Shown: positions 1 to 8,416, numbered from the stretch's first letter. The stretch is DNA of 64,000 nucleotides from Micromonospora sp. WMMD1102 (GCF_029626265.1 NZ_JARUBN010000001.1:7443001-7507000), one strand, 5' to 3'. Notes: generated by a model not told the origin, from the letters alone. A program made the numbers and translations.

Positions 1-755
1 AGGTGCCGGCCTTCAAGAAGAGCCGGTACGGCGGCGGCACCGCCAAGGCGACCGAGGCGTTTTACCACGGTGCGCAGAACGGCGGCGGGCTGGCCGGCGG
101 CGCGCAGTTGATGGCGGCGACCGTCAACAAGTTGACCGGGATCAGCTTCGACGGCGCGGCGATCATCAACTTCAGCGGCTTCAAGAAGATCATCGACGCC
201 CTCGGCACCATCCCGATGTGCGTGCGCCACGAGGTCAAGTCGCACCACATGAAGTTGGTCGACGGCGAGCCGATGTGGAACCACGAGGCCGACAAGGCCC
301 GCGGGGTCAAGAAGCCGGTGGTGCACAAGAAGGGCTGCCGGCAGATGGAGGGCTGGGAGGCGCTGGACTACTCGCGCCAGCGCTACGGCCTGCCCCGCGG
401 CGACTACGACCGGCAGCAGAACCAGCAGCAGCTGATCAAGGCAATGGCCAAGAAGGCCATGAGTGACGGCGTGATGACCGACATCGGCAAGCTGAACCAG
501 TTGATGAAGGCCGCCGGCGAGGCGCTGATCGTGGACACCGGGCGTACCCCGATCGCCGACTTCATCTTCACCATGCGCGGGGTGGCCGCCAACGACCTGG
601 TGCTGCTGCGCACCAACGACGGCAACTTCGCCGGCAACGGCAGCGGTCGGGAGACCCTCAAGCCGATCAGCCAGCAGATGTTCGCGGCGGTCAAGAACGA
701 CCGGCTGGACGAGTTCATCATCAACAACCCGACAGTGCTCGCGTCGACGAAGTAG
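1..755 (+). CDS. LCP (LytR-CpsA-Psr) family protein, 5'-truncated by window edge
   Basis: This is the C-terminal ~250 residues of an LCP phosphotransferase; the reading frame is open from the first bases, so the start lies upstream. LCP enzymes are membrane-anchored, face outward, and transfer undecaprenyl-linked glycopolymers to peptidoglycan. Diagnostic blocks are visible: FDGAAIINFSGF followed by MCV, then ALDYSRQRYGLPRGDYDRQ, which carries the conserved Arg pair that binds the lipid pyrophosphate. The same blocks recur in the next gene (1005-1979), so the two are tandem paralogues. It ends in TAG about 250 bp before that paralogue. The family is certain; the polymer substrate is unknown. 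Confidence 0.88.
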   Translation, partial: VPAFKKSRYGGGTAKATEAFYHGAQNGGGLAGGAQLMAATVNKLTGISFDGAAIINFSGFKKIIDALGTIPMCVRHEVKSHHMKLVDGEPMWNHEADKARGVKKPVVHKKGCRQMEGWEALDYSRQRYGLPRGDYDRQQNQQQLIKAMAKKAMSDGVMTDIGKLNQLMKAAGEALIVDTGRTPIADFIFTMRGVAANDLVLLRTNDGNFAGNGSGRETLKPISQQMFAAVKNDRLDEFIINNPTVLASTK

Positions 756-1004
756 CGCCGCCCCGACGGATACCGGCGGATACCAACGGGGAAAATCGCA
801 AAAGCCGCTGGACGTGCAAACCGGACGCCTAGCCTGAGCTGAGGAAGCTTCACTCAGCGCCGGGTCCGGGGAGGGGTCACGTTCACATCCAGGCGGGCTG
901 CTCCGGCCTCACCCGGGCAGCCACGACGAGTTCCCGGCGCCGCCGGCCGTACCGGTAGCTCCGCAGACCGGCGCCGACGGCGGGAGACGCCGGTCTGGGC
1001 CAAG

Positions 1005-1979
1005 GTGGCGCTCGGGCTCGGCCTGGTCCTGCTGCTGGTCTCCGGGGCCGGCGGCGCCGGCCTGCACATGCTGGCCGACCGCTACGACAACAGCGTGGTC
1101 AAGCAACTGCTCCTCGACCCGGCCGCCCGCGGCGCCCGGGGCGACGTCGCCGGCCCGCTCAACTACCTGCTGGTCGGCTCCGACGAGCGCCCGGCCGCCA
1201 GTCCCGGCACCGACCAGCGCTCCGACACGATCATGATCGCCCACCTGCCGGCCGGGCTGGACCGGGCCTACCTGATCTCGGTACCCCGGGACCTGCTCGT
1301 CGAGATCCCGCCCGCCACCGCCGGCGGCTGGCCCGGCGGCCCGGACAAAATCAACTCGGCGTTCCAGTACGGCGGCGGCGGCCAAGGCGGCACCCGACTG
1401 CTCTCCGCCACCCTGAGCCGGCTCACCGGAATCCGCTTCGACGGCGCCGCCCTGGTCAACTTCGCCGGCTTCCAGCGCTCCATCGACCTGCTGGGCGGCA
1501 TCCGGATGTGCGTCGACACCCCGGTCCGGTCGATCCACACCCGGAACCTCTTCGAGGCGGGCTGCCACCAGATGACCGGGGCGCAGGCGCTGGACTACGC
1601 CCGCCAGCGCTACGACCTGCCGAACGGCGACTTCGACCGGCAGCGTCACCAGCAGCAGCTGTTGCGGGCGATGATGGACAAGGCCACCACCGGCGACATG
1701 CTCCGCAACCCGCTCCGGCTGGACCAGGTGATCCGGGCCGTCGGCTCGTCGTTCACCGTCGACACCAACGGGGTACCCCTGGAGGACCTGATCTTCGGTC
1801 TGCGCGGGGTGCGTTCCGACGCGCTGCGTGGCATCCAGTTGCCGTCCCACGCGGAGACGATCGACGAGGTCTCGTACGTCCTACTGGACGAGCCGGCGTA
1901 CTCCCTGTTCGACTCGATGGGCGGCGCCGACCTGGACAACTGGGCACGGCAGCACCCGAAGTGGGTCAACCCGCTCTAG
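1005..1979 (+). CDS. LCP (LytR-CpsA-Psr) family cell-wall ligase
   Basis: Full LCP domain of 324 residues. A hydrophobic N-terminal anchor (residues 4-22) precedes the periplasmic-side domain. Visible blocks are GSDERP, RSDTIMIAHL, ISVPRDLLVEIP, FDGAALVNFAGF and ALDYARQRYDLPNGDFDRQ, including the catalytic Asp/Arg positions of the family. The GTG at 1005 is the first usable start, but it places the membrane segment at the very N terminus. The frame is open back to a stop at 840 and would encode an Arg-rich cytosolic tail usual for the family, yet no ATG, GTG or TTG occurs there. The true start may be non-canonical. It probably acts with its upstream paralogue on wall teichoic or arabinogalactan-type polymers (inference). 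Confidence 0.85.
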   Translation: MALGLGLVLLLVSGAGGAGLHMLADRYDNSVVKQLLLDPAARGARGDVAGPLNYLLVGSDERPAASPGTDQRSDTIMIAHLPAGLDRAYLISVPRDLLVEIPPATAGGWPGGPDKINSAFQYGGGGQGGTRLLSATLSRLTGIRFDGAALVNFAGFQRSIDLLGGIRMCVDTPVRSIHTRNLFEAGCHQMTGAQALDYARQRYDLPNGDFDRQRHQQQLLRAMMDKATTGDMLRNPLRLDQVIRAVGSSFTVDTNGVPLEDLIFGLRGVRSDALRGIQLPSHAETIDEVSYVLLDEPAYSLFDSMGGADLDNWARQHPKWVNPL

Positions 1980-2080
1980 GCCCCGCGGGGTGCGGCAGTG
2001 GCCGCCCGCCGGATGCGTCCCGGCGGCGGCAGGAGCTACCGCAAGGCCGACGGGCCCGTCAGGCTCTACCCTTGGTAACC

Positions 2081-2416
2081 GTGTTCGCAGCCAACGTTCC
2101 CGCGGTGACCGCCGCCGAAGTGCCCGCCGACGCCTACCTGCTCGACGTACGCGAGCCGGACGAGTGGACGGCCGGGCACGCGCCCGACGCCCACCACCTG
2201 CCGATGATGGAAGTGCCCGCACGGCTGTCCGAGATCCCCTCCGACGCCGACGTCGTGGTGGTCTGCCGCTCCGGCGGCCGGTCGGGACAGGTCGTCGGCT
2301 ATCTGATGAGCAACGGCTGGGACAACGTCCGCAACCTCGACGGCGGGATGCGCGCCTGGGCCGCCGCCGGCCGCCCGCTGGCCAGCGAGGACGGGCAGCC
2401 GGCCCGGGTCGTCTGA
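2081..2416 (+). CDS. Single-domain rhodanese-like sulfurtransferase
   Basis: A 111-residue single rhodanese domain. The active-site loop CRSGGRSGQ follows the strand VVVV, with the catalytic Cys near residue 65. The upstream LLDVREPDEW motif and the C-terminal NLDGGMRAWAAAG helix are standard for the family. Rhodaneses carry sulfur as a Cys persulfide; the physiological acceptor cannot be told here. GTG 2081 gives the usual N terminus; TTG 2072 in the same frame is the alternative. The gene stands alone between an LCP gene and a sensor kinase. A direct repeat (ccggcccgggtcgtctgacc, 2400-2440) spans its stop. Confidence 0.88.
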   Translation: MFAANVPAVTAAEVPADAYLLDVREPDEWTAGHAPDAHHLPMMEVPARLSEIPSDADVVVVCRSGGRSGQVVGYLMSNGWDNVRNLDGGMRAWAAAGRPLASEDGQPARVV

Positions 2417-2510
2417 CCGCCGGCCCGGGTCGTCTGACCACCGGCCGCCGCCCGTGAGCGCGAGGACGGCGGTACTGCCGAAAGCGGCGTCGAACGGGCA
2501 GACTCGGAGC

Positions 2511-3971
2511 ATGCCGGAACGCCCCGATTACCCCTGCCTGGTCGCCGGCCACGCCGAGGTGCTGGTGATGCTGAACGCGGGCGAGGTGGGCCTGCCGGTG
2601 CTCAACCGGCTGTTACGGGTCGCCGGGCGGGCGCTGGGGGCACCCGGGGTGGCGTTCGTCGAGTTCGGCCCGAGTGGCGGCCGGGTGGTCGGCGGCGACG
2701 GGGAGCTGGACTGGGCGGTCGGGCGCCCGATCCCGGCCCTCGACCGGCCGGCCGACGAGCGGCTCTGCGGCCCCGGGGTACGCGCGATGGACGTCGACGT
2801 CCTCCCGCCGGACCTGGCCGAGGAGTTGGACGGGCGCGGCCTGCGGCACCTGCTGGCCGCCCGGGTGGAGATCGGCGGACTGACCATCGGCAACCTGTAC
2901 GCGGTCTACCCGGACGCGGAGCGCCCCGCCGACCCGGAACACCAGTCGGTACTCGGCTTCCTGGCCACCACCGCCGCACACATGTACGGCGACCAGGCCG
3001 GCCTGCCGGTGCACGGCGACGGCACCGTGGTCGCGGCCCTGGCCGACGGGCTGGCGGTCGTCACCCGGGACGGCACCGTGCAGCTCTGGAACCCGGCCGC
3101 CGAGAAGGTGACCGGGCTGCGCGCGGCCGAACTGCTGGACCGGCCGCTGCCGTTCCCGGTGCCGCCGCCGGGGCAGGTGCTCGACCACCGGCTGCCGGAC
3201 GGCCGCTGGCTCAAGATCACCTCAGGCGAGCTGCCGGGCGCCGCGGCGGCCCGGGTGGTGACCTTCCGGGACAGCAGCGACCAGCACGTCCGGGACCACG
3301 ACCGGGACCTCTTCGTCGCGGTGACCAGCCACGAACTGCGTACCCCGGTCACCGTGATCAAGGGGTACGCCGACACGCTCGGCACGCACTGGGAGTCGCT
3401 CTCCGACTCGGACCGCCGGCAGGCGGCCGGGGTGATCGGCCAGCGGGCCGGTGAACTGGCCCGGCTGGTGGACCGGCTGCTCGCCACCACAAACGACGCC
3501 GGACCGGTCGGCGGTTCCCCGCCGGTCCCGTTCGACCTGCTCGACGCGCTCCGGGCCGCCGCCGCCGACCTCCCGGCCGAACTCCGGCACCGGCTGGTCA
3601 TCCGGCTGCCCGAGCAGCTGCCGAAGGCGCTCGGCGACCGGGCCAGCCTGGCGACCGTGCTGACCGAACTCACCACAAACGCCGGCAAGTACTCCCCGGA
3701 CGGCTCGCCGGTGCTGCTGAGCGCCGAAGCCGACCGGCGGACCGTGGCGTTCCGGGTGAGCGACCGGGGAATCGGGGTACGTCCGGAGCATGTCGAGCGC
3801 GCATTCGAACGGTTCTGGCAGGGCGAGTCCGGTGACCGGCGCCGCTATCCCGGCGCTGGCCTGGGGCTCTACCTGGTACGCCGGATCGTCGAGCGGCAGA
3901 ATGGCTGGGTTTCCCTCCGCCCACGCGACGGCGGCGGTACGGTCGCAGAGGTGCGGCTGCCCCGAGGCTGA
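2511..3971 (+). CDS. PAS-containing sensor histidine kinase
   Basis: A cytosolic-looking kinase of 486 residues with no clear membrane segment. Residues ~10-165 resemble a GAF-type sensor. A PAS domain follows (ADGLAVVTRDGTVQLWNPAAEKVTG, residues ~175-235; quoted here in part only as WNPAAEKVTG). The HisKA dimerisation box SHELRTP at ~272 carries the phospho-accepting His. The ATPase domain shows the N box TELTTNAGKYSP (~385), DRGIGV and the G2 box GAGLGLYLVRRI (~450). ATG 2511 has GGAG just upstream; GTG 2454 would add 19 residues. No response regulator is adjacent, so it is an orphan kinase. The next gene has a related GHKL ATPase fold. Confidence 0.9.
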   Translation: MPERPDYPCLVAGHAEVLVMLNAGEVGLPVLNRLLRVAGRALGAPGVAFVEFGPSGGRVVGGDGELDWAVGRPIPALDRPADERLCGPGVRAMDVDVLPPDLAEELDGRGLRHLLAARVEIGGLTIGNLYAVYPDAERPADPEHQSVLGFLATTAAHMYGDQAGLPVHGDGTVVAALADGLAVVTRDGTVQLWNPAAEKVTGLRAAELLDRPLPFPVPPPGQVLDHRLPDGRWLKITSGELPGAAAARVVTFRDSSDQHVRDHDRDLFVAVTSHELRTPVTVIKGYADTLGTHWESLSDSDRRQAAGVIGQRAGELARLVDRLLATTNDAGPVGGSPPVPFDLLDALRAAAADLPAELRHRLVIRLPEQLPKALGDRASLATVLTELTTNAGKYSPDGSPVLLSAEADRRTVAFRVSDRGIGVRPEHVERAFERFWQGESGDRRRYPGAGLGLYLVRRIVERQNGWVSLRPRDGGGTVAEVRLPRG

Positions 3972-4056
3972 ACCGAGGTCGCCCGACGCTGCCGTACCCC
4001 GGCGGTCGGTCGGGGCGGCACCTGGAGTCCGGTGGTCCCTCGAGGAGGCACCTGGG

Positions 4057-4521
4057 GTGAACCCCTTCCAACCTGAACCGCCGTCCAGCATCTCGACCGA
4101 GCGGTCGTGGTGCCTGTTGGTGCCGCAGCACGCCCAGGGTGCCCGTACCGCCCGGCACCGGCTCGGCGCCGAACTCGACGGCACGGTCCCGGCGGCCCTG
4201 CTCGGCGACGTCGAGATGGTGGCGGCCGAACTCCTCGGCAACGCCGTACGGCACGCCCCGCCGCTGCCCGGCGGGATGATCCGGCTGACCTGGCTGCTGC
4301 GTACCAGCCCGACCGCACACACCGTCGAGATCCGGGTGACCGACGGCGGTGCCGCCGGCCCACCCCGGGTCCGACAGGTCGGACCGGCGGCGGCGGACGG
4401 CCGGGGGCTCTTCCTGGTCGCCGCGCTCGCCACCGAGTGGGGCGTCGAGCGGGACGGGCTGGGCCAGAGCGTCTGGGCCCGGCTGGTGCACCCGGCCCGG
4501 CACACCCTCACCGTCCGGTGA
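4057..4521 (+). CDS. Anti-sigma regulatory factor-type ATP-binding protein (HATPase_c_2)
   Basis: A 154-residue GHKL-fold protein of the RsbW/SpoIIAB-like class common in actinomycetes. Visible elements are the N box ELLGNAVRHA, the G1-like VTDGG and the G2-like DGRGLFLVAALATEWGV. Such proteins bind sigma or anti-anti-sigma factors and some phosphorylate the latter on Ser. The GTG at 4057 is supported by GAGGAGG at 4042-4048. It lies 85 bp after the sensor kinase and may share its transcript. No sigma factor or antagonist is nearby, so the partner is unknown. Confidence 0.85.
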   Translation: MNPFQPEPPSSISTERSWCLLVPQHAQGARTARHRLGAELDGTVPAALLGDVEMVAAELLGNAVRHAPPLPGGMIRLTWLLRTSPTAHTVEIRVTDGGAAGPPRVRQVGPAAADGRGLFLVAALATEWGVERDGLGQSVWARLVHPARHTLTVR

Positions 4522-4653
4522 CCACCTTTCCGCCGCGTACGAGTAGTTCCGGTCCCGCACTCCGGGTGCATGGACGAACGCGAACTCGGCCGTCGGACAG
4601 GTCCAACGGACCAGGCAAAAGATCATGGCTTCGGAGTACTAGGCTGTCTCGCC

Positions 4654-5571
4654 GTGGGCAAGCGTCGAAAGATCTCCCGGTCCGCCGCGACCGGTGCCAG
4701 CGGCTCCGCGAGCCCTGAGAACCAGACCGCGAAGCGGCAGAAGGTACGGGACGTCTTCGTGCCCCGGCCCTTCGAGGGGCTCACCGACGAGGTGGAGTGG
4801 ATCGCGCTCCGCGAACTGGTGCCGGCGGCCTCCGCCCCGCTGACCCTGGCGCCGCACCTGGTCGAGGAGTTCGGCGACCGCCCGGTCGTCCTGGCCACCG
4901 TGCTGCCGATGGCCACGCCCGCGATCACCAAGCCGGACGGCCGGATCATGATCGGCCTCCAGCGGCACGTGCAGTCCGGCGACGTCTCCCGGGACCTGGC
5001 CGAGGCGCTGCTCTGCGCGCTGCGCACCGAGCCCGGCGGTACGGTCTCGGTGCCGGCGCTGCCCGGTGAGGGTCCCCGGCTGCCGGACGTGATCGTCGAC
5101 GGGCCGCTGGAGGTCACCATGCACGACGGGTTCGAGTTCTGGCTCGACCCGGGCGCGGGCGAGGACCCCAACGTGAAGGCGTCGCTGGAGCGGGCGAACG
5201 CCTCCATCTATCCGACGGCCCGGCTGGCCGCCGCGCCGGCCGCGTACTGGTGCCAGGTCAGCGACAAGAGCCACGTCCGCTGGGTGCTCCCGGACGACGA
5301 GGACGCCGCTCTGGACGCGCTCTCCCGGCTCTCCGCCGCCGGTGAGCTGCTGCTCGGCCCGCAGACCAAGTTCGCCGGGATGTTCCGGGCACACGGCCGG
5401 CTGGTACCCGTCTGGGATGTCCCCCGGGAGGCCGCGCCCGAGTCGTGGGAGGCTCCGCTCGCGGACTGCGCGAAGCGGTACGCCGCCGCTCTTGCCGATC
5501 CGGCACCGCTGGACGCCGCCGCCCGCCGCGCCAAGCAGGGCCTACTCGGCCGCCAACTAACCCTCCGCTAA
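4654..5571 (+). CDS. DUF5926 family protein
   Basis: A 305-residue soluble protein matching the actinobacterial DUF5926 family (recognised from the MGKRRK basic N terminus, the VFVPRPFEGL block and conserved acidic/Trp residues throughout). The function is unknown. It has no signal peptide or membrane segment. GTG 4654 gives the standard Lys/Arg-rich N terminus; the longer frame from 4570 lacks family-like sequence. The gene is followed by a decamer tandem repeat and a 55-bp inverted repeat, either of which could end transcription. Confidence 0.85.
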   Translation: MGKRRKISRSAATGASGSASPENQTAKRQKVRDVFVPRPFEGLTDEVEWIALRELVPAASAPLTLAPHLVEEFGDRPVVLATVLPMATPAITKPDGRIMIGLQRHVQSGDVSRDLAEALLCALRTEPGGTVSVPALPGEGPRLPDVIVDGPLEVTMHDGFEFWLDPGAGEDPNVKASLERANASIYPTARLAAAPAAYWCQVSDKSHVRWVLPDDEDAALDALSRLSAAGELLLGPQTKFAGMFRAHGRLVPVWDVPREAAPESWEAPLADCAKRYAAALADPAPLDAAARRAKQGLLGRQLTLR

Positions 5572-5590
5572 CCCCCCCGGGCACACCCCC

Positions 5591-5657
5591 CGCAGGTGCC
5601 GGCAGGTGCCGGCAGGTGCCGGCAGGTGCCGGCAGGTGCCGGCAGGTGCCGGCAGGT
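5591..5657. repeat. Tandem 10-bp repeat, about 6.7 copies
   Basis: The unit GGCAGGTGCC repeats perfectly about 6.7 times directly behind the DUF5926 gene and abuts the 55-bp inverted repeat that follows. It lies outside any credible gene. The copy number is likely to vary between strains through slippage. Confidence 0.95.
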
Positions 5658-5712
5658 CAAGATTCTTGACGAGTTGTGGTTCGGCATGCGCCATCATTCA
5701 ACAAGAATCTTG
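5658..5712. repeat. 55-bp inverted-repeat element, copy A
   Basis: The ends CAAGATTCTTG and CAAGAATCTTG are exact reverse complements, and each is itself near-palindromic. A second element of identical length with the same ends and the same internal GGTTCG and TTCAACAAGAATCTTG blocks lies at 46974-47028. Both sit downstream of plus-strand genes. It could be a terminator hairpin family or a small dispersed REP-like repeat. Confidence 0.8.
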
Positions 5713-5737
5713 ACCTTCTCTCGGGGGTAGGCCGGGG

Positions 5738-5784
5738 CGTCAGCATTTGTTGACGGGTTGGTGTCGTCAGCATATGCTGACGAC
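5738..5784 (+). promoter_or_regulatory. Promoter with two palindromic operators for the HTH/Clp-N operon
   Basis: The -35 TTGACG (5750-5755), a 17-bp spacer and the -10 TATGCT (5773-5778) form a clear housekeeping-type promoter. The ATG lies 7 nt after the -10, so the transcript is predicted leaderless. A perfect 22-bp palindrome with half-site GTCGTCAGCAT (5763-5784) covers the -10 and runs up to the ATG. A related imperfect palindrome (5738-5755, CGTCAGCA..TGTTGACG) covers the -35. Both positions fit repression by the HTH protein encoded immediately downstream. Confidence 0.78.
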
Positions 5785-6000
5785 ATGTCCTCGTTCGCCG
5801 ATCTCGACCGTGCGGTGCACGGAAGCGATCCCGACGTCGCGTTGCGGGCGGTTGCCCGGCTGCGTCGACTTGTGGAGCAGGTGGAGGCCGAGCAGGTCGC
5901 GGCGGCCCGACGGGCAGGCTGGTCGTGGTCCGACGTCGCCGCCCGGCTGGGCGTCACCAAGCAGACCGTGCACCGGAAATACCGTGACCAGGAGGTCTGA
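5785..6000 (+). CDS. Small helix-turn-helix DNA-binding protein
   Basis: A 71-residue protein. An acidic N-terminal helix and a long central helix (LRRLVEQVEAEQVAAARRAG) precede a C-terminal HTH, WSDVAARLGVTKQTVHRKYRD. ATG 5785 is chosen over an in-frame GTG at 5758, which would lie within the promoter. Its stop overlaps the start of the Clp-N gene (TGATG), implying translational coupling. Pairs of such a small HTH protein with a Clp N-domain protein recur in actinomycetes. The palindromes touching its start codon make autoregulation likely (inference). Confidence 0.85.
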   Translation: MSSFADLDRAVHGSDPDVALRAVARLRRLVEQVEAEQVAAARRAGWSWSDVAARLGVTKQTVHRKYRDQEV

Positions 6001-6740
6001 TGTTCCGAGGTGATCACCCCGAACTCCGGCGTACGGTTGCCCGCGCCCGGACCGCCGCCGCCGAACTCGACCACCCCCGAGTCGGCAGCGAGCACCTGCT
6101 CCTGGCCCTCACCGCACCCGGTCACGCAGCGCCCGGTCACACCGCAGCAGCCGCTCACACCGTCGGCGCCCTGCTCGGCCGGTACGGCGGCACCGAGCAG
6201 GCCATCCGGACCGCCGTACGCCGGGCCGCACCACTGGGCGCCGGAGCCGCCGCCGACCGCGACCTGCTGGCCCCGCTCGGTGTCGACGTGGCCGGGCTCC
6301 TGTCCCGGCTGAGCCCCTCCACACTGGACCGGACGACCCGACCCGAGCCGTTGCTGCCGTTCGGCGCGGCCCGAGCACGACGCCGGTGCGCCCGCGCCAA
6401 CCCTCCCTTCGGGCTCGACGCCCAGGCGGCGTACGAAGCGTCGCTCCGACTCGCACTCGCCCGCCGGGACCGCGAACACCGACCGGAACACCTCGCCCTC
6501 GCCCTCGTCGCGCTCGACCCGGGGGTGGCGTGGGCGCTCGAAGCCGCCGCCGTGGACCGCCCGACCCTGCTCACCGAGCTGGCCGCCGCCTTCCCGGCAC
6601 CGGCACGCAACCCACTGCTCCGCGCCGAGCGCCGGATCGGCCAGCGCTCCCGCGGGCACGACCTGATCCGGCGCTACCAGCACACCACCGGGCGTACTGT
6701 CACCTCGGCCGGTGCGGTCGCCACACTCATCTGCCCCTGA
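6000..6740 (+). CDS. Stand-alone Clp N-terminal (Clp-R repeat) domain protein
   Basis: A 246-residue protein with two Clp-N-like halves. The first begins ARTAAAELDHPRVGSEHLLLAL (partial quote: GSEHLLLAL), the second ALARRDREHRPEHLALALVAL (partial: RPEHLALAL). These motifs match the substrate/adaptor-binding N domain of ClpA/ClpC/ClpB. No Walker motifs or AAA+ module are present, so it cannot unfold proteins itself. It may act as a decoy, adaptor or stress sensor. The start overlaps the stop of the upstream HTH gene. Its function is unproven. Confidence 0.82.
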   Translation: MFRGDHPELRRTVARARTAAAELDHPRVGSEHLLLALTAPGHAAPGHTAAAAHTVGALLGRYGGTEQAIRTAVRRAAPLGAGAAADRDLLAPLGVDVAGLLSRLSPSTLDRTTRPEPLLPFGAARARRRCARANPPFGLDAQAAYEASLRLALARRDREHRPEHLALALVALDPGVAWALEAAAVDRPTLLTELAAAFPAPARNPLLRAERRIGQRSRGHDLIRRYQHTTGRTVTSAGAVATLICP

Positions 6741-6756
6741 GGAATCGATCCGGGCA

Positions 6757-7404
6757 CTAGCTCTTCGCGGCCAGCAACTGCAACTCCTGGAACTGCCGCT
6801 TGTCGGTGGGCTTCGGTTCGCACAGCACCCGGGCGACCTCGCTGACGCCGACGTCGCGCAGCAGCCCCACCAGGTGGTCGGGCGACCAGCGGTAGGCCGT
6901 GATCACCGTGTGGTCGAAGGACTGTGTCGCGATCGCGGGGTCGTCGGTGGCAAAGCAACTGATCAGCAGCTGGCCGCCGGGAGCCAGCACCCGGGCGAAC
7001 TCCGCGACCACGGCCGGAAGATCCTTCGGCAGGGTGTGGATGATCGAGTACCGCGAGAGCACCCCGGCCAGCACGCCGTCCGCGATGTCGAGCCCTGCCA
7101 TCGATCCCACCTCGAACCGCAGGTCCGGGTTGGCTTTCCGGGCCAGTTCGATCATCTTCGGCGAGGCATCGACTCCGAAGGCAGACAGCCCCAGCCCTCG
7201 CAGATGAGCCGTGACGTATCCCGGCCCGCAGCCCAGGTCGGCAACCTCGCCGTCACCACCGGCGCACACCAACTCGGCGAACGCGGCGAGCAGTGCCCGC
7301 TCCACTGGCCGGTCGCGCAGGCTGTCGGCGAACTGCTCCGCGTACAGCGTGGCGACGGCGTCGTAGGCGTCCCGGGTGGCGGGGAGGGAGTCCAGGTCGA
7401 TCAT
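6757..7404 (-). CDS. Class I SAM-dependent methyltransferase
   Basis: A 215-residue Rossmann methyltransferase. Motif I VADLGCGPGYVTAHL binds SAM, followed by the acidic GVDASPKMIELA of motif II and the post-I block GVLSRYSIIHTLP. The substrate cannot be inferred. ATG 7404 gives the family-typical start; the longer frame adds 21 unrelated residues. It is transcribed toward the Clp-N gene, with only 16 bp between the two stops, so the pair is convergent. Confidence 0.88.
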   Translation of the reverse strand: MIDLDSLPATRDAYDAVATLYAEQFADSLRDRPVERALLAAFAELVCAGGDGEVADLGCGPGYVTAHLRGLGLSAFGVDASPKMIELARKANPDLRFEVGSMAGLDIADGVLAGVLSRYSIIHTLPKDLPAVVAEFARVLAPGGQLLISCFATDDPAIATQSFDHTVITAYRWSPDHLVGLLRDVGVSEVARVLCEPKPTDKRQFQELQLLAAKS

Positions 7405-7563
7405 TCGGGGACCGTAACCGACGCCGCTGACGTGGGGGCGGCGGGCCAAGGACCGACCTGCCTCCACGAACCAGCAGCGCCCGGCCAGTTGACCTCAACC
7501 ACGATCGAGGTCCTACCTTTGCCAGGCACCTCCGCCACCAACACCTCCCAGGAGCGAACCCGG

Positions 7564-8031
7564 ATGGCAGCGCAGCACCTTTCCGACACCCAACTCGCGG
7601 CTCAACCCGCGGCCTACTGGGCCAAGGTGGCCTACGAGTCCCTGGTCGCCTTCATCCGCGCCCGGCAGGCCGAGGCCGGCTTCACCCAGCCGCAGTTCTG
7701 GCTGCTGCGCAACCTGTCGAAGCACGACATCTCGCCCGACGGCCACGGCATGGCCGTCGCCGAGCTTCGGCAGGCGATGAGCAGTTATCTCAGGCCCGAG
7801 GACGACCTCGACGCGGAGGCGGCGGTCCTGGTCGAGCGGGGCTGGCTCACCCGGGACGGCGAGGGACGGCTCTGGATCACCGAGGCGGGCGAGCAGGCGC
7901 GCGTCGACCTCGGGAAGCATGCCCCGGCAATCCGCGACCGCATCCACCAGGGCGTCGACGACGCCGACTACGTCACGACCCTGAAGGTGCTCCGGCAGAT
8001 GATTCGGAACACCGGCGGCCCGGAGATCTGA
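7564..8031 (+). CDS. MarR-like winged-helix protein
   Basis: A 155-residue protein. The N-terminal helical part (AYWAKVAYESLVAFIRARQAEAGFTQPQFWLLRNL) leads into a winged helix with AEAAVLVERGWLTRDGEGRLWITEAGEQAR (partial blocks quoted), typical of MarR-type regulators. The C-terminal helices probably dimerise. ATG 7564 follows AGGAGCG. It is divergent from the methyltransferase, with 159 bp between starts, and might regulate it. The ligand is unknown. Confidence 0.78.
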   Translation: MAAQHLSDTQLAAQPAAYWAKVAYESLVAFIRARQAEAGFTQPQFWLLRNLSKHDISPDGHGMAVAELRQAMSSYLRPEDDLDAEAAVLVERGWLTRDGEGRLWITEAGEQARVDLGKHAPAIRDRIHQGVDDADYVTTLKVLRQMIRNTGGPEI

Positions 8032-8206
8032 CGGTTCGCCGCCGGCGGCTGCGGAGCCGAGCCCGAGGCGGGCCGGCACGCGCTGCTCGGCGTCTACCAC
8101 TCGTTTGCGCAGTGCGGGCGGGCTCCGCGTGTGGGCCTCTCGGGCACCTTCTGGGGAGACGAGCCGGACCCGGCGTGACGACCACGCCGGGATCCGGTCT
8201 GTCCTC

Positions 8207-8416
8207 TCAGGACGACTGGCCGACCGAGCCGACCCGCTTCGCCAGCTCGACGAACGCCTGCCAATCCGCCGGCCCGAAGGTCAGCGTGCACCCGGCGCGG
8301 TCCTTGCTGTCCCGGACCAGCACCCGCCCGACCAGATTGTCAGCCATCTCGACACACGCACCCTGGTTGGAGCCGCTGCGGGTGCTCTTGCGCCACCGGG
8401 GCACCAGGTCACTCAT
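8207..8416 (-). CDS. DUF397 domain protein (module 1)
   Basis: A 69-residue DUF397 protein: WRKSTRSGSNQGACVEMAD, then VLVRDSKDR and the final LTFGPADWQAFVELAK block. In Streptomyces, DUF397 proteins are encoded next to XRE-DUF5753 regulators (whiJ-type or Scr toxin-antitoxin pairs) and are thought to be antagonised by them. Its start overlaps the end of the upstream regulator remnant by 8 nt. A close paralogue sits at 37666-37857. The gene looks intact although its partner is damaged. Confidence 0.88.
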   Translation of the reverse strand: MSDLVPRWRKSTRSGSNQGACVEMADNLVGRVLVRDSKDRAGCTLTFGPADWQAFVELAKRVGSVGQSS

